Origin: Paraburkholderia ultramafica
GTDB lineage: Bacteria > Pseudomonadota > Gammaproteobacteria > Burkholderiales > Burkholderiaceae
Direction of reading: 5' to 3'
Length of the DNA: 64,000 nucleotides
Assembly (NCBI RefSeq): GCF_902859915.1
Contig: NZ_CADIKK010000005.1
Span: 1 to 64,000, forward strand
In this document: piece after piece, positions 24,839 through 36,114 of the stretch
Numbering within the stretch: the stretch's first letter is position 1
How the letters are laid out: every line of letters starts with the position of its first letter
The notes under the pieces: generated by a model
What the model saw: the letters and a program-made list of their open reading frames with translations, nothing else
Told to the model about the DNA's origin: nothing
The model's database searches: none
Made by a program: the position numbers and the translations under genes

Positions 24839-26761
24839 TCATGACGACTTGCGCACCCGCAGATACCAGTCACACAGCAAGCGCACCTGCTTCGGCGTAT
24901 AGCCCTTCGTCACCATGCGATTGACGAAGTCTTCGTGCTTGCGCTGCTCTTCCGCCGAGCCCTTCGCGTTGAACGAAATCACCGGCAGCAATTCTTCCGT
25001 GTTCGAGAACATCTTCTTTTCGATTACGACGCGCAGCTTCTCGTAGCTGATCCACGCAGGATTCTTCCCCGCATTGGCAGCACGCGCACGCAGCACGAAG
25101 TTCACGATCTCGTTGCGGAAGTCCTTCGGGTTGCTGATGCCCGCGGGTTTCTCGATCTTCTCCAGTTCGGCGTTCAGCGCCGCGCGGTCGAAACTCTCGC
25201 CGGTGTCGTGGTCGCGGAACTCCTGATCCTGAATCCAGAAGTCCGCGTACGTCACGTAGCGATCGAAAATGTTCTGACCGTACTCGGAATACGACTCCAG
25301 ATACGCGGTCTGAATCTCCTTGCCGATGAACTCTGCATAGCGCGACGCGAGCACGTCCTTGACGAACGACAGATACTTCTGCTCGGTCTCCGGCGGGAAC
25401 TGCTCGCGTTCGATCTGCTGTTCGAGCACGTACATCAGGTGCACCGGATTGGCCGCGACTTCGGTCGAATCGAAGTTGAACACGCGCGACAGGATCTTGA
25501 ACGAGAAGCGGGTCGACACGCCGGTCATCCCTTCATCGACGCCCGCGAAGTCGCGATACTCCTGATACGACTTGGCCTTCGGATCGGTGTCCTTCAGATT
25601 CTCGCCGTCGTAGACCTGCATCTTCGAGAACAGGCTGGAGTTCTCCGGCTCCTGCAGACGCGTGAGCACCGACATCTGCGCCATCATCTTCAACGTGCCC
25701 GGCGCGCACACCGCATTCGCCAGCGACGAATTGCGCAGCAGCTTCTCGTAGATCTTGATCTCTTCACCGTAGCGCAGGCAGTACGGCACCTTCACGACGA
25801 AGATCCGGTCGAGCAGTGCTTCGTTGTTGCGGTTGTTGCGGAACGCCTTCCATTCCGACTCGTTCGAGTGCGCGAGGATCACGCCGTCGAACGGAATCGC
25901 GCCGAAGCCTTCCGTGCCTTTGAAGTTGCCTTCCTGGGTCGCGGTGAGCAGCGGGTGCAGGACCTTGATCGGCGCCTTGAACATTTCGACGAACTCGAGC
26001 AGCCCCTGATTGGCCAGACACAGGCCACCGGAATAGCTGTATGCGTCGGCGTCGTCTTGCGCGTACTGCTCGAGCTTGCGGATGTCGACCTTACCGACCA
26101 GCGACGAGATGTCCTGATTGTTCTCGTCGCCCGGCTCGGTCTTGGCGATGCCGATCTGGCGAAGGATCGACGGGTAGCGGCGCACCACGCGGAACTTGCG
26201 GATGTCGCCATTGAATTCGTGCAGGCGTTTGACCGCCCACGGGCTGAGGATGTTTTTCAGGTAGCGGCGTGGAATGCCATATTGTTCTTCGAGAATCGGG
26301 CCGTCTTCCTCGTAGTCGAACAGACCGAGCGGCGACTCGTTCACCGGCGAGCCCTTGATCGCGTAAAACGGCACGCGTTCCATGAGCTGCTTGAGACGTT
26401 CCGCGATCGACGATTTACCGCCGCCGACCGGGCCCAACAGATACAGGATCTGCTTCTTTTCTTCGAGCCCCTGGGCCGAGTGCCGGAAGTAGGCGACCAC
26501 CTGCTCGATCACCTCTTCCATTCCGTAGAACTCACGGAATGCGGGGTATACCTTGATGACCTTGTTCGCGAAGATGCGCGACATGCGCGGATCGTTGCGA
26601 GTGTCGATCTGTTCCGGTTCTCCGATTGCCGTCAACATGCGTTCGCCAGCGGTGGCGTACGCGGCGGGATTGTCTTTGCAGAGCGCGAGATACTCCTCGA
26701 GCGAGAGCTCATCTTCTCGCGTTTTCTCGAAGCGGGTCGCGAAACTGCTGTAGATATCCAT
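24839..26761 (-). CDS. prkA: PrkA family AAA+ serine protein kinase/protease (YeaG-like)
   Basis: 640 residues, close to the E. coli YeaG length. An AAA+ domain with Walker A GPVGGGKSSIAERL (from residue 110) is followed by the PrkA C-terminal kinase-like domain, with IPFDGVILAHSNESEWKAFR as a conserved family block. In E. coli and Bacillus it acts in nutrient-stress signalling; proteolytic as well as kinase activity has been reported for family members. A GAGGAGGT ribosome site lies 4 bases before the ATG. It heads the prkA-yeaH-spoVR operon. The promoter should be in the AT-rich stretch around 26830-26880. Confidence 0.95.
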   Translation of the reverse strand: MDIYSSFATRFEKTREDELSLEEYLALCKDNPAAYATAGERMLTAIGEPEQIDTRNDPRMSRIFANKVIKVYPAFREFYGMEEVIEQVVAYFRHSAQGLEEKKQILYLLGPVGGGKSSIAERLKQLMERVPFYAIKGSPVNESPLGLFDYEEDGPILEEQYGIPRRYLKNILSPWAVKRLHEFNGDIRKFRVVRRYPSILRQIGIAKTEPGDENNQDISSLVGKVDIRKLEQYAQDDADAYSYSGGLCLANQGLLEFVEMFKAPIKVLHPLLTATQEGNFKGTEGFGAIPFDGVILAHSNESEWKAFRNNRNNEALLDRIFVVKVPYCLRYGEEIKIYEKLLRNSSLANAVCAPGTLKMMAQMSVLTRLQEPENSSLFSKMQVYDGENLKDTDPKAKSYQEYRDFAGVDEGMTGVSTRFSFKILSRVFNFDSTEVAANPVHLMYVLEQQIEREQFPPETEQKYLSFVKDVLASRYAEFIGKEIQTAYLESYSEYGQNIFDRYVTYADFWIQDQEFRDHDTGESFDRAALNAELEKIEKPAGISNPKDFRNEIVNFVLRARAANAGKNPAWISYEKLRVVIEKKMFSNTEELLPVISFNAKGSAEEQRKHEDFVNRMVTKGYTPKQVRLLCDWYLRVRKSS

Positions 26762-27570
26762 GCTACCTCCTCGCCGAAGTCTAGACCGATGTCGTGCGCG
26801 GCGCGCTATTCGGAAACGACATCGCTCGAATTCATCCTAAACCCTTTTAAATTTTTTTTCACGAACTACGTTGCGAAAATCGCGCCGTACCCGCCTCCCG
26901 ACATTCATCACTTGGAAACATAGTTTCGACCACCTACAATTTTGCACTCACATCGCAGCAATTGCGGCCTCACGTTGCTGCCCATCGTTGCCTTCATCCC
27001 GCCGTCGTCACGAGACGGCATCTCGGTACCGCACTGCTGCTCAGTGCTCCTGCACGACTCCATTGCACTGCGCCACTCGTCGTTATCGAACGATCTCGCT
27101 GCGGTATCGGACATGCTGTCTGCGCACGCACACTTTTTTATTGAACGCACGGACGTCATGCGCTTTTCATGCCCGGTCACTTTTTCATCAACGCGCGGCG
27201 CATGCCATCGGTCTACATGCGCATGCATCTGTTACATCTTCACTCACGTATCGTCAGGCGGTTCGTCAACGCGCGGCGGGTTTTGGTTCCGCTTCATTCA
27301 GCGAACCCACACAATGAATCATTGCGCGAACCACGAGCGCTTCACTATCTGGATTAACCGCGGCGTCGGCAGGGTCGCCGCGTGGATGACTGAATCACGG
27401 CGACGCAGCGGATGGTTTTCATAGGTGTATACGGCAACGCCGCTTTCGCAGATGCGGCAAAGGCAAAACGGCCGCCCTGGGCAGCCGTTTGAATGAAGCT
27501 TCGTAATGCACTGTAACAAGCACAAGCGCGCTATACCAGGCACGCCGACACCGGCCGCGCCGTGATCCGT
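26762..27570. other. 809-bp intergenic region upstream of prkA, no gene seen
   Basis: It is noticeably less GC-rich than its surroundings (26820-27350). It holds an AT tract (AAATTTTTTTTCACG near 26850) fit for the prkA promoter and a hairpin (27461-27490) that can end the hydratase transcript. Several open frames on both strands have no ribosome site and no protein-like pattern. An RNA gene cannot be excluded. Confidence 0.45.
27461..27490 (-). terminator. Probable terminator of the hydratase gene
   Basis: Stem AAACGGC / GCCGTTT extended by internal GCCC/GGGC pairing, then TTTTGCC on the minus strand, about 80 nt after the hydratase stop. The T-tract is interrupted. Confidence 0.5.
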
Positions 27571-28332
27571 TCAGGTCAGTTCAATCTCCACTTCCCCGAG
27601 GCCGTCGATATGGCCGCGCGCGATGCCCGGCTTGTCCACCTTGTGTGCGCCGACGTACGAACCGGTGGTGAGCGTCCAGTCCGGCTCGATGGTGATGCCC
27701 ATGGCGGCGCAATGGTTGACGAACCATACCAGCAGTTCGCGCGGGTCGCCCGCCGGGTTGCCGGTGGCCTCCGGCACCAGCGAGCCGCCGTCGAAGCTCA
27801 GCTCCAGTTCGGGTGAAACGAAATCGAAGCCGCGCGCGAGCCCCGCGTAGGCGACCGGATGCCCGGTGATCAACGCGCCGTTGTTCTGCGCGTCGGCCAG
27901 TTGCGCGAGTGGCGCGACATTCGGCCATTCGCTGAAGCGGCTATCGACGATCTCGATCGCGGGCAGCACCACGCCGACCTTCGAGAGCACCTCGTCGCGC
28001 GCATACGCACGGCCGCGCGGCTCGATCGCCTCGGCGAAACGGAAGGCGATCTCGAGCTCCAGCAGCACCCGGAAAAATCCGCCATGCGCGACGCGCGCTG
28101 GCGATGGCAGCACCAGCGAGGCCGGAATCGGCGCACCCGCGGCGGCGGCGCCCGGCGCCCTCGCGCCGATCTTCCACGCGCCGGTCGAGTCGCCGAGGCC
28201 TGCGATCACCGCCTGCTGGATCGCATACGCGGTTGCCGCGTCGGGCGGCAGGCTGTCGGGTGCGGGCACATCGATCGGGCGATGCTGCCGGCGTGCTTCG
28301 ACGAGGCGGAGCGCGAGGTCGTGTGGCGTCAT
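27571..28332 (-). CDS. 2-keto-4-pentenoate hydratase-like protein (MhpD / FAH family)
   Basis: 253 residues from MTPHDLALRLVEARRQHRPI, with AAAGGA before the ATG. Family blocks are YAIQQAVIAGLG, GAWKIGAR, ELEIAFRFAEAIEPRG (the metal-binding ExE), PAIEIVDSRF and the closing GSYVGAHKVDKPG. These match 2-hydroxypenta-2,4-dienoate hydratase (MhpD/XylJ) and the related 4-oxalocrotonate decarboxylase, which add water to or decarboxylate meta-cleavage products of aromatic compounds. No other meta-cleavage gene is nearby, so its pathway is unclear. Confidence 0.8.
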   Translation of the reverse strand: MTPHDLALRLVEARRQHRPIDVPAPDSLPPDAATAYAIQQAVIAGLGDSTGAWKIGARAPGAAAAGAPIPASLVLPSPARVAHGGFFRVLLELEIAFRFAEAIEPRGRAYARDEVLSKVGVVLPAIEIVDSRFSEWPNVAPLAQLADAQNNGALITGHPVAYAGLARGFDFVSPELELSFDGGSLVPEATGNPAGDPRELLVWFVNHCAAMGITIEPDWTLTTGSYVGAHKVDKPGIARGHIDGLGEVEIELT

Positions 28333-28558
28333 GTCGGTCCTTTCTGGCTGGCGCATGGGGCGGTTCACTATGGCGTGCGGGTTGGGGGAAGCCTGGCATT
28401 GCAGCGACTGAAGGCAGGCGCCCACGCGTCTCGAATCGACGATCAGCGTCAGCGATGCCGCCGCGACAAGCGATGGCCGCGCCCGTCAATGTACCGGATC
28501 ACGACGTCCGCCAGGGAGCGGACTGTCACTGCAAACGTTACATAGTGCGCACACCATG
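28333..28558. other. Intergenic region upstream of the hydratase gene
   Basis: This 226-bp stretch, with the terminator beyond, separates the hydratase from the chemoreceptor. It holds presumably the hydratase promoter; no gene or repeat is seen. Confidence 0.4.
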
Positions 28559-28595
28559 AAAAAAGACCGCGGATGCCAACGCAATCGCGGTCTTT
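28559..28595 (-). terminator. Rho-independent terminator of the chemoreceptor gene
   Basis: A 10-bp perfect stem AAAGACCGCG / CGCGGTCTTT, then six T on the minus strand, about 100 nt beyond the chemoreceptor stop. Confidence 0.85.
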
Positions 28596-28696
28596 CGAGA
28601 GAAGGCGCTCATCCGCGGCGGCCTGCGATGCGCTGACGCGTCGGCGGGAATGAATGTTGCGTTGTGAGGTGCTCGTCCGGAACCGCCTGAAGCCGG

Positions 28697-30460
28697 TTAG
28701 AACGTCTCCCAATCCTGAGCGCCGCCGGCGCTCGCCGTCGTCATGGCTTTGGCGGGCGTGCGGGCGGGCGTAGCGGCTTGCGTTGCGACCGGGGCCGTCA
28801 GCGGCTTCGCCGCTGACGCTTGCCGCGAGCCTGCGGACGAAACCTTGCGCGCGGCCAGCGAGTGCACCGGCCTGGCCGCGTGCTTCGGCGCCGTGTTCAC
28901 CGGCGCGTTGTAGCCGCCTTCTTCGAGCTGAAACACCGCCACCGCGGTACGCAGCTTGCCAGCCTGGTCTTCGAGCGAAGACGCGGCGGCGGCAGCTTCT
29001 TCGACCAGCGCCGCGTTCTGCTGGGTGACTTCGTCCATCTGCGTAACGGCGCGCGCCACCTGATCGATACCGCCGCTCTGCTCTTCCGACGCCGCCGCGA
29101 TCTCGCCCATGATGTCGGTCACGCGCTGCACCGCGGCGATGATTTCGGTCATCGTGCGCCCGGCTTCGTCGACCAGCGCCGAGCCCGACTGGACCCGCTC
29201 GACCGAGGTGTCGATCAGTTCCTTGATTTCCTTGGCCGCCGCCGACGAGCGCTGCGCGAGGCTGCGCACCTCGCCCGCCACCACCGCGAAACCGCGCCCT
29301 TCTTCACCGGCCCGCGCCGCTTCGACGGCCGCATTCAGCGCCAGGATATTGGTCTGGAACGCGATCCCTTCGATGATCGAAATGATGTCCGCGATCCTCG
29401 CCGAGCTCTGGTTGATGTCGCCCATCGTGCCGACCACCTGGCCGACCACCGCGCTGCCCTTGTTGGCGATCTCCGATGCGTTGGCCGCGAGCGCGCTCGC
29501 CTGGCGGGCGTTGTCGGCATTCTGCCTGACCGTGCCGGTCAGCTCTTCCATGCTCGACGCGGTCTCCTGCAGCGCCGAGGCCTGCTGTTCGGTCCGCGAC
29601 GACAGATCGATATTGCCGGCTGCGATCTGACGCGTCGCGGTCGCAATCGATTCGCTGCCGCTGCGTACGCTACGCACCGTTTCGGTGAGGCTGCGCTGCA
29701 TTTTGGCGATTCCGTCGAGCAGTTGCCCCATTTCGTCGCGCGAAGTCACGACGACCGGACGGCGCAGATCGCCCGCGGCGATCGCGTCGAAATGGCCGAG
29801 GGCGTCGTCGAGCGGCCGGGCGATCGCGCGGCTCAGCGTCAGGTAGGACAGCGCCGCAGCCAGCACGCCGACGAGCAACGCAGCCAGGCTGACCATGCGG
29901 AACACGTCGAAACTGCCCTGCGCGGCGTCGTAACCCTGCTTCGCCTGTTCGAACTGGACTTTGCGCAGCGCGTCGTCGGCGTTGGCGAGTTCGTTATAGG
30001 TCACTTGCAGGCGCTTGGCGCCGTCGATCAGTTTGGACTGGTCGTTCGCCGCGACGATTGCCGCAAAGACGTCCATCTGCTGATGCAGCGTGTCCCGTTT
30101 GGCGACGACGTCCTGCGCGACGCGGTCTTCATCGGCGTCGCGCGGCATGCCGAGATATTTTTTCCACCACATGTCGGACGTGGTGCGCATCAGACGCGCG
30201 CGCTCCAGCGTCGGCGCCGCTTCCGGCGTGCCGGCCATGAACGCGGCCCGGTCGAGCGCGAGGCGCTCGCGCGCCGCGTACAGCTCCGCGTTGCCGATAT
30301 TGACCGCGCTTGGCATCGCGTTCGTGAAGGTGTCCTTATACGAACTGTTCGCACGGCTCATGCCGAACAAACCGAACACGCCAATGGCGACCAGCAGCGC
30401 GGCGAGAAAAGCCATCGTGAGGCCAATCCGCGCCTTGATCGTAATGCCTTTGTTCAACAT
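28697..30460 (-). CDS. Methyl-accepting chemotaxis protein (Tar/Tsr-like)
   Basis: 587 residues from [20 protein letters not shown] with an AGGAA site. A first transmembrane helix (about 11-32), a ~150-residue periplasmic four-helix bundle of the TarH/4HB type ([20 protein letters not shown]), a second helix ([20 protein letters not shown]), a HAMP domain and the signalling hairpin tip ([20 protein letters not shown], then [20 protein letters not shown]). The protein ends in DWETF, a version of the NWETF pentapeptide that tethers CheR and CheB, so it is probably a high-abundance, self-adapting receptor. Ligand unknown. It is monocistronic. Confidence 0.92.
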   Translation of the reverse strand: MLNKGITIKARIGLTMAFLAALLVAIGVFGLFGMSRANSSYKDTFTNAMPSAVNIGNAELYAARERLALDRAAFMAGTPEAAPTLERARLMRTTSDMWWKKYLGMPRDADEDRVAQDVVAKRDTLHQQMDVFAAIVAANDQSKLIDGAKRLQVTYNELANADDALRKVQFEQAKQGYDAAQGSFDVFRMVSLAALLVGVLAAALSYLTLSRAIARPLDDALGHFDAIAAGDLRRPVVVTSRDEMGQLLDGIAKMQRSLTETVRSVRSGSESIATATRQIAAGNIDLSSRTEQQASALQETASSMEELTGTVRQNADNARQASALAANASEIANKGSAVVGQVVGTMGDINQSSARIADIISIIEGIAFQTNILALNAAVEAARAGEEGRGFAVVAGEVRSLAQRSSAAAKEIKELIDTSVERVQSGSALVDEAGRTMTEIIAAVQRVTDIMGEIAAASEEQSGGIDQVARAVTQMDEVTQQNAALVEEAAAAASSLEDQAGKLRTAVAVFQLEEGGYNAPVNTAPKHAARPVHSLAARKVSSAGSRQASAAKPLTAPVATQAATPARTPAKAMTTASAGGAQDWETF

Positions 30461-30917
30461 GCCTGTTCCTGTGCGTGGCAAATGAGAGGCTGCATACGCA
30501 GCGCGAAGTAAGGTGTGGCGTCTGCGTTCTGGCACTTTTTGAGCAAGCGCTCTAATACTCTCGTTTACGGCGCGCAAACCGCATACTTGAAGAATTTATA
30601 TGGTATGAAGAAAGGCGTTGTAAGCACCTGGAAGAAATTACAAAATACTGACGGGCGCTGAAGTTGCGGGCTGCCTGGATGGACTTGTTGGACTCGTCCG
30701 GATTGGCGTCGGAGTGTGGGAACGGGCGCTCAGACCCCGTATTAGTGCCGTCGCGCGGGGTTTTTTGACTCGGGGGGGGCGAATGCGCGCGCGGCAGGGG
30801 ATGCGGCGACTAATGAGGGAAAAGCCGAGGCGAGGCTGGAGTAAAACGCAAGCGGCGCGGAGATGAAGCGCCGCCGCGCGCGCATTCCCATGTCGCGCGT
30901 GACGCCGCTTCCTGAAA
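30461..30917. other. Intergenic region between rbsK and the chemoreceptor
   Basis: The 457 bp contain the chemoreceptor promoter region (AT-rich near 30540-30650) and a plus-strand hairpin ACCCCG/CGGGGT followed by six T (30734-30766) with no plus-strand gene ahead of it. No coding sequence is supported. Confidence 0.4.
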
Positions 30918-31847
30918 TCAGATCGAAGCGTCCAGTTCAGCGCGAGTCGGAATCGAAGGCTGCGCGCCAGCACGCGTCACCGACAGCGCCGCGGCGCGCT
31001 GCGCAAAACGGATCGCCACATCGACGCTCGCGCCCTGCGCGAGCTGCGCCGCGAATCCGCCGATGAAGGTATCGCCCGCCGCCGTCGTATCGACGGCCTT
31101 TACCCGCGGCGCGTCGTGCAGCGTGGCGGCCGCGCCGTCGAGCGTCGCATGCACGCCGCGCGCACCGAGCGTCACCAGCACATTGCGCGCGCCGGCCGCG
31201 CGCAGCGCGGCGGCGGCTTTGGCCGCGTCCTCGGGTGTCTCGACCGGCAAGCCGCTCAGCGCCGCGGCTTCCAGCTCGTTCGGAATCAGGTAATCGATCA
31301 GCGGCAGCCAGTCGGCGGGCAACGGCCCGGTGGCCGGCGCGGGATTCAGGATCACCGTCTTGCCGAGCCGCCGCGCCGCGGCCAGCGCCGCGCGCACCGT
31401 GGCAGGCGGGGTTTCGAGCTGGCAGATCACGACGTCGGCGGCGGCCAGCACCGCCTCGTGACGGGCCATCGTCTCGGGCGTGACTTCGCCATTGCTGCCC
31501 GCGACGATCACGATCGCGTTCTGACTCGCATCGTCGACGACGATCAGCGCGACCCCGGTCGCTTCGTTGCCGGTTTCGAGCGCCGCGCAGTCGATGCCTT
31601 CCGCTTCAAGCCCGGCTCGCAGTTGCGCGCCGTTGGCATCTGCGCCGACGCAGCCCAGCATCGACACCTGTGCGCCGAGCCGCGCGGCCGCGACCGCCTG
31701 GTTGCCGCCCTTGCCGCCCGCGACCTGCGCAAACGTGCGGCCGGCCAGCGTTTCGCCGGGATGCGGCAGACGCGGCGCGCGCGCCACGAGGTCCATGTTC
31801 AGACTGCCGACCACCGTCACGCGTGAGCGCGTTGCGTTACTTGCCAC
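30918..31847 (-). CDS. rbsK: Ribokinase
   Basis: About 309 residues from a GTG at 31847 (VASNATRSRVTVVGSLNMDL) behind an excellent GAGGAGG. PfkB-family motif 1 (GKGGNQAVAAARLGA) and motif 2 (DTTAAGDTFIGGF, with the catalytic Asp) are intact. It phosphorylates ribose at O5 to feed the pentose phosphate pathway. It is the last gene of rbsB-A-C-R-K, following rbsR with an 84-bp gap. An ATG further upstream in frame lacks a ribosome site and sits inside the rbsR-rbsK gap, so GTG is chosen. Confidence 0.93.
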   Translation of the reverse strand: MASNATRSRVTVVGSLNMDLVARAPRLPHPGETLAGRTFAQVAGGKGGNQAVAAARLGAQVSMLGCVGADANGAQLRAGLEAEGIDCAALETGNEATGVALIVVDDASQNAIVIVAGSNGEVTPETMARHEAVLAAADVVICQLETPPATVRAALAAARRLGKTVILNPAPATGPLPADWLPLIDYLIPNELEAAALSGLPVETPEDAAKAAAALRAAGARNVLVTLGARGVHATLDGAAATLHDAPRVKAVDTTAAGDTFIGGFAAQLAQGASVDVAIRFAQRAAALSVTRAGAQPSIPTRAELDASI

Positions 31848-31931
31848 TCCGGCCTCCTCGATTGCGCGCAGCGGGTCCGTGCGTGTTGCAAAGCACGCGG
31901 CCACCTCATGCGGCCACACCATACGACCACA

Positions 31932-32972
31932 TCACGCGGCCAGATCGTGTTGTGCCGCGCCGGCCCACGTCGCGGTGGACTCGCGCACGATCAGCCGCGG
32001 CGACACCACGCGCCGGCGGCCCGGCGCACGCACATTGCCCGACGATGTCCCGGCAATGCGTTCGATCAGCGTCTGCGCGGCCATATCGCCGAGCGCGCGC
32101 ACCGACTGCCCGACCGTCGACAGCGCCGGATAAGTGAAGCGCCCCAGTTCGATGTCGTCGAAACCGATGATCGAACAGTCGCGCGGCACGCTGATATTGC
32201 GTTCCGCCGCGGCGCGCAGCGCACCGATGCCCATCATGTCGTTGCCGGCGAAAATCGCCGACGGCTTGACCGTGTCGAACAATTGCCCGGCCGCACGGTG
32301 GCCGCCGGTGCCCGAGAAATCGCTCTCGACAATCGCATCCGGCGGAATCTCGATGCCGCGTTCGGTCATTGCGCGGATGAAGCCATGTACCCGCATCGCG
32401 CTGACTGCCGTCTGCACCGGCCCGGTAATGCAGCCGATCCGCACATGCCCCAGTTCGAGCAGATGACGGGTGGCGAGATACGCGCCCTTTTCGTGGTCGA
32501 TCTGCACCAGGTCCGCGTTCAGCCCTTCGATGTTGCGGTCCACGATCACCAGCGGTTCGTGCGAGTCGGCGAGCGTTTGCGCGAGCACCGCGTCGTCGCC
32601 GGCCGACGCGACGATCAGCCCGTCGATGCGCTTTTCCTGCAGCACGCGCAGATAGTTACGCTGCTTGGCCGGGTCGTCGTCGGAATTGCAGAAGAACACG
32701 CAGTAGCCGTTGCGCGCGCAGCCGTCCTCGATGCCGCGCGCCAGCTCCGCGAAATACGGATTCGTGCTGTTCGGCACCACCAGCCCGATCGTCGCCGTCG
32801 CGCGCGCCTTCAGCGAGCGCGCCACCGCCGACGGCACGTAGTGCAGTTGACGGATCGCGTGTTCGACCTTCGCGCGCACATCGGCCGACACCGGCCGCGA
32901 GTTGTTCACCACGTGCGATACCGTCGTGAACGACACGCCTGCCACGGCCGCCACATCCTTGATCGTCGCCAT
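31932..32972 (-). CDS. rbsR: LacI-family repressor of the ribose operon
   Basis: 346 residues. The N-terminal helix-turn-helix (MATIKDVAAVAGVSFTTVSH) and hinge helix (PSAVARSLKARATATIGLVV) are typical LacI/GalR, followed by a periplasmic-binding-protein-like effector domain with FNPY-equivalent STNPYFAELARG and FAGNDMMGIGAL. It lies within the rbs operon between rbsC and rbsK, as in many Proteobacteria, and should bind the GCAAACGTTTGC palindrome upstream of rbsB, releasing it with ribose or a ribose phosphate. A GGAGAG site precedes the ATG. Confidence 0.92.
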   Translation of the reverse strand: MATIKDVAAVAGVSFTTVSHVVNNSRPVSADVRAKVEHAIRQLHYVPSAVARSLKARATATIGLVVPNSTNPYFAELARGIEDGCARNGYCVFFCNSDDDPAKQRNYLRVLQEKRIDGLIVASAGDDAVLAQTLADSHEPLVIVDRNIEGLNADLVQIDHEKGAYLATRHLLELGHVRIGCITGPVQTAVSAMRVHGFIRAMTERGIEIPPDAIVESDFSGTGGHRAAGQLFDTVKPSAIFAGNDMMGIGALRAAAERNISVPRDCSIIGFDDIELGRFTYPALSTVGQSVRALGDMAAQTLIERIAGTSSGNVRAPGRRRVVSPRLIVRESTATWAGAAQHDLAA

Positions 32973-33130
32973 AACCTGTTGCTCTCCTGCCTGTTTTTCC
33001 CGCCGGCCGCGCCACCTGGCGACCCACCGGACGTCTTCCTCGAAGACAGACCCAACCCATGAATACCTATGCTGTACCGCTAATCAGGCTGCCACTGCTG
33101 TTGGTTGCGCGCGGTTCGACGACTCGCGGC

Positions 33131-34194
33131 TCAGGCGCGCTTGCGCCGGCTCCGGTACGTGTCCAGCACCACCGCCACCACGATCACCGCGCCGGTGATC
33201 ATGCGCTTGGTCGGCTCGTTCGCGCCGATCTGCGCGAGCCCGGCCGCCAGCACCGAAATGATCAGCACGCCGAAAAACGTGCTGATCACCGAGCCGCGCC
33301 CGCCCATCAGACTCGTGCCACCGATCACCACCGCCGCGATCACCTGCAGTTCCACGCCGACGCCCGCGTTCGGATCGGCCGCTTCCAGACGCGAAATCTG
33401 GAACAGCGCGGCGAGCCCGGCGAGCGCGCCCATCAGCGCGAATACGACGACCTTGTACGGCCGTGGATTGACGCCCGCGAGCCGCACCGCTTCCTCGTTC
33501 GTGCCGATGCCGACCAGGTAGCGGCCGAACACCGTGCGCGTGAGCACCAGTTGCGCAATCACCATCACCGCGACCGCGATCAGGAACGCCGGCGAAATGC
33601 CGAGCGCGATCGGGTTCGACAGGAAGTCGAATGCGTCGCCGATATAGGCGGTGCGCGAATTGGTCATCTGATACGCCATGCCGCGCGCGGCTTCAAGCAC
33701 GCCGAGCGACACGATGAACGACGGAATCCGCCAGCCCACCGTGACCGCGCCGGTGATGGTGCCGGTCAGCGCCGCCGCGGCGACGCCGAGCAGCGCCGAC
33801 GGCAACGGCCCCCAGCCCCACTTCAACGCGGCCACGCTCACCACCGACGCCCCCAGCGCCAGCACCGAGCCCACCGACAGATCGATCCCGGCGATGATCA
33901 GCACGAAGGTCATCCCGACCGACATCACCACCAGATCCGGAATCTGGTTGGCGATCGTGCTGAACGTGTCGTAGGTCAGGAAGTGCGAACTCAGCAGCGA
34001 GAACAGCACGATCATCGCCAGCAACGCGCCGGCCACACCCAGGTAGTTCGAAAAGCCGAGCCGCGTGCCAGCCGGTTTGCCGCTCGCGAGCGGCGCCGAC
34101 GGGTCGGCCGGCGGCGTCACATTGGCGTGTGCATGTCCGTTGGCGCCGGCCGCGCCCGGCTTGCCGCTCGACCCTTCGCGCAACGATTGATCGG

Positions 34195-34198
<4 letters not shown>
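33131..34198 (-). CDS. rbsC: Ribose ABC transporter permease
   Basis: 355 residues with a hydrophilic, proline- and glycine-rich N-terminus of about 45 residues and then 8-10 transmembrane helices. Sequences such as GMTFVLIIAGIDLSVGSVLA and NEEAVRLAGVNPRPYKVVVF (the EAA-type loop contacting the ATPase) identify the BPD_transp_2 sugar permease family. The start overlaps the rbsA stop as ATGA, so the two are translationally coupled. It forms the membrane channel for ribose uptake with RbsA and RbsB. Confidence 0.93.
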
Positions 34199-35790
<1,592 letters not shown>

Positions 35791-36114
35791 CGCGATCCCG
35801 GTTCCATGGCGGCCGCGCGGCCTCATGCGATTCACTCGAATAAAGCCGCTAACAGCCGCCACGTGTCATGCCGGCCCAATGCGCGGAATGCGCAGGTGCT
35901 AACGGCCGCGCCTCCTCCCACCGCGCAGCCACCGTCATGACGCTTACCTCTGGATTTAACGGCGGCGCGGCAGGTTTCTTGAGCGTTTATTGAACGCATG
36001 GTGAGCGTTTATTGAATAAACCCGGATTCGCGCGTTGTTGCTGCAAGGCGGCATGCAGCGGCGCCGGCGCGAACCCGCCCGCCCGGGGCTGACTCCAGCG
36101 CCGGGCGCACGCCT
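35791..36114. other. rbsB-rbsA intergenic region with repeated half-sites and hairpins
   Basis: The 324 bp contain two copies of GAGCGTTTATTGAA (35981-35994 and 36003-36016, 22 bp apart). The first copy also forms the dyad GCGTT/AACGC. GC-rich stem-loops follow the rbsB stop (36060-36110). The hairpins could protect the rbsB message and so raise binding-protein levels over the rest of the operon; the repeats could be an internal operator. Confidence 0.5.

Noticed and set aside
21544..26761. Sporulation genes
   Set aside because: The SpoVR and PrkA names come from Bacillus; the trio is a stress set in Gram-negative bacteria and nothing else suggests sporulation.
24935..26923. 662-codon plus-strand frame opposite prkA
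   Set aside because: prkA is unambiguous; the antisense frame has no ribosome site or domain.
26871..27424. Several overlapping open frames upstream of prkA
   Set aside because: None has a ribosome site, conserved pattern or Burkholderia codon bias.
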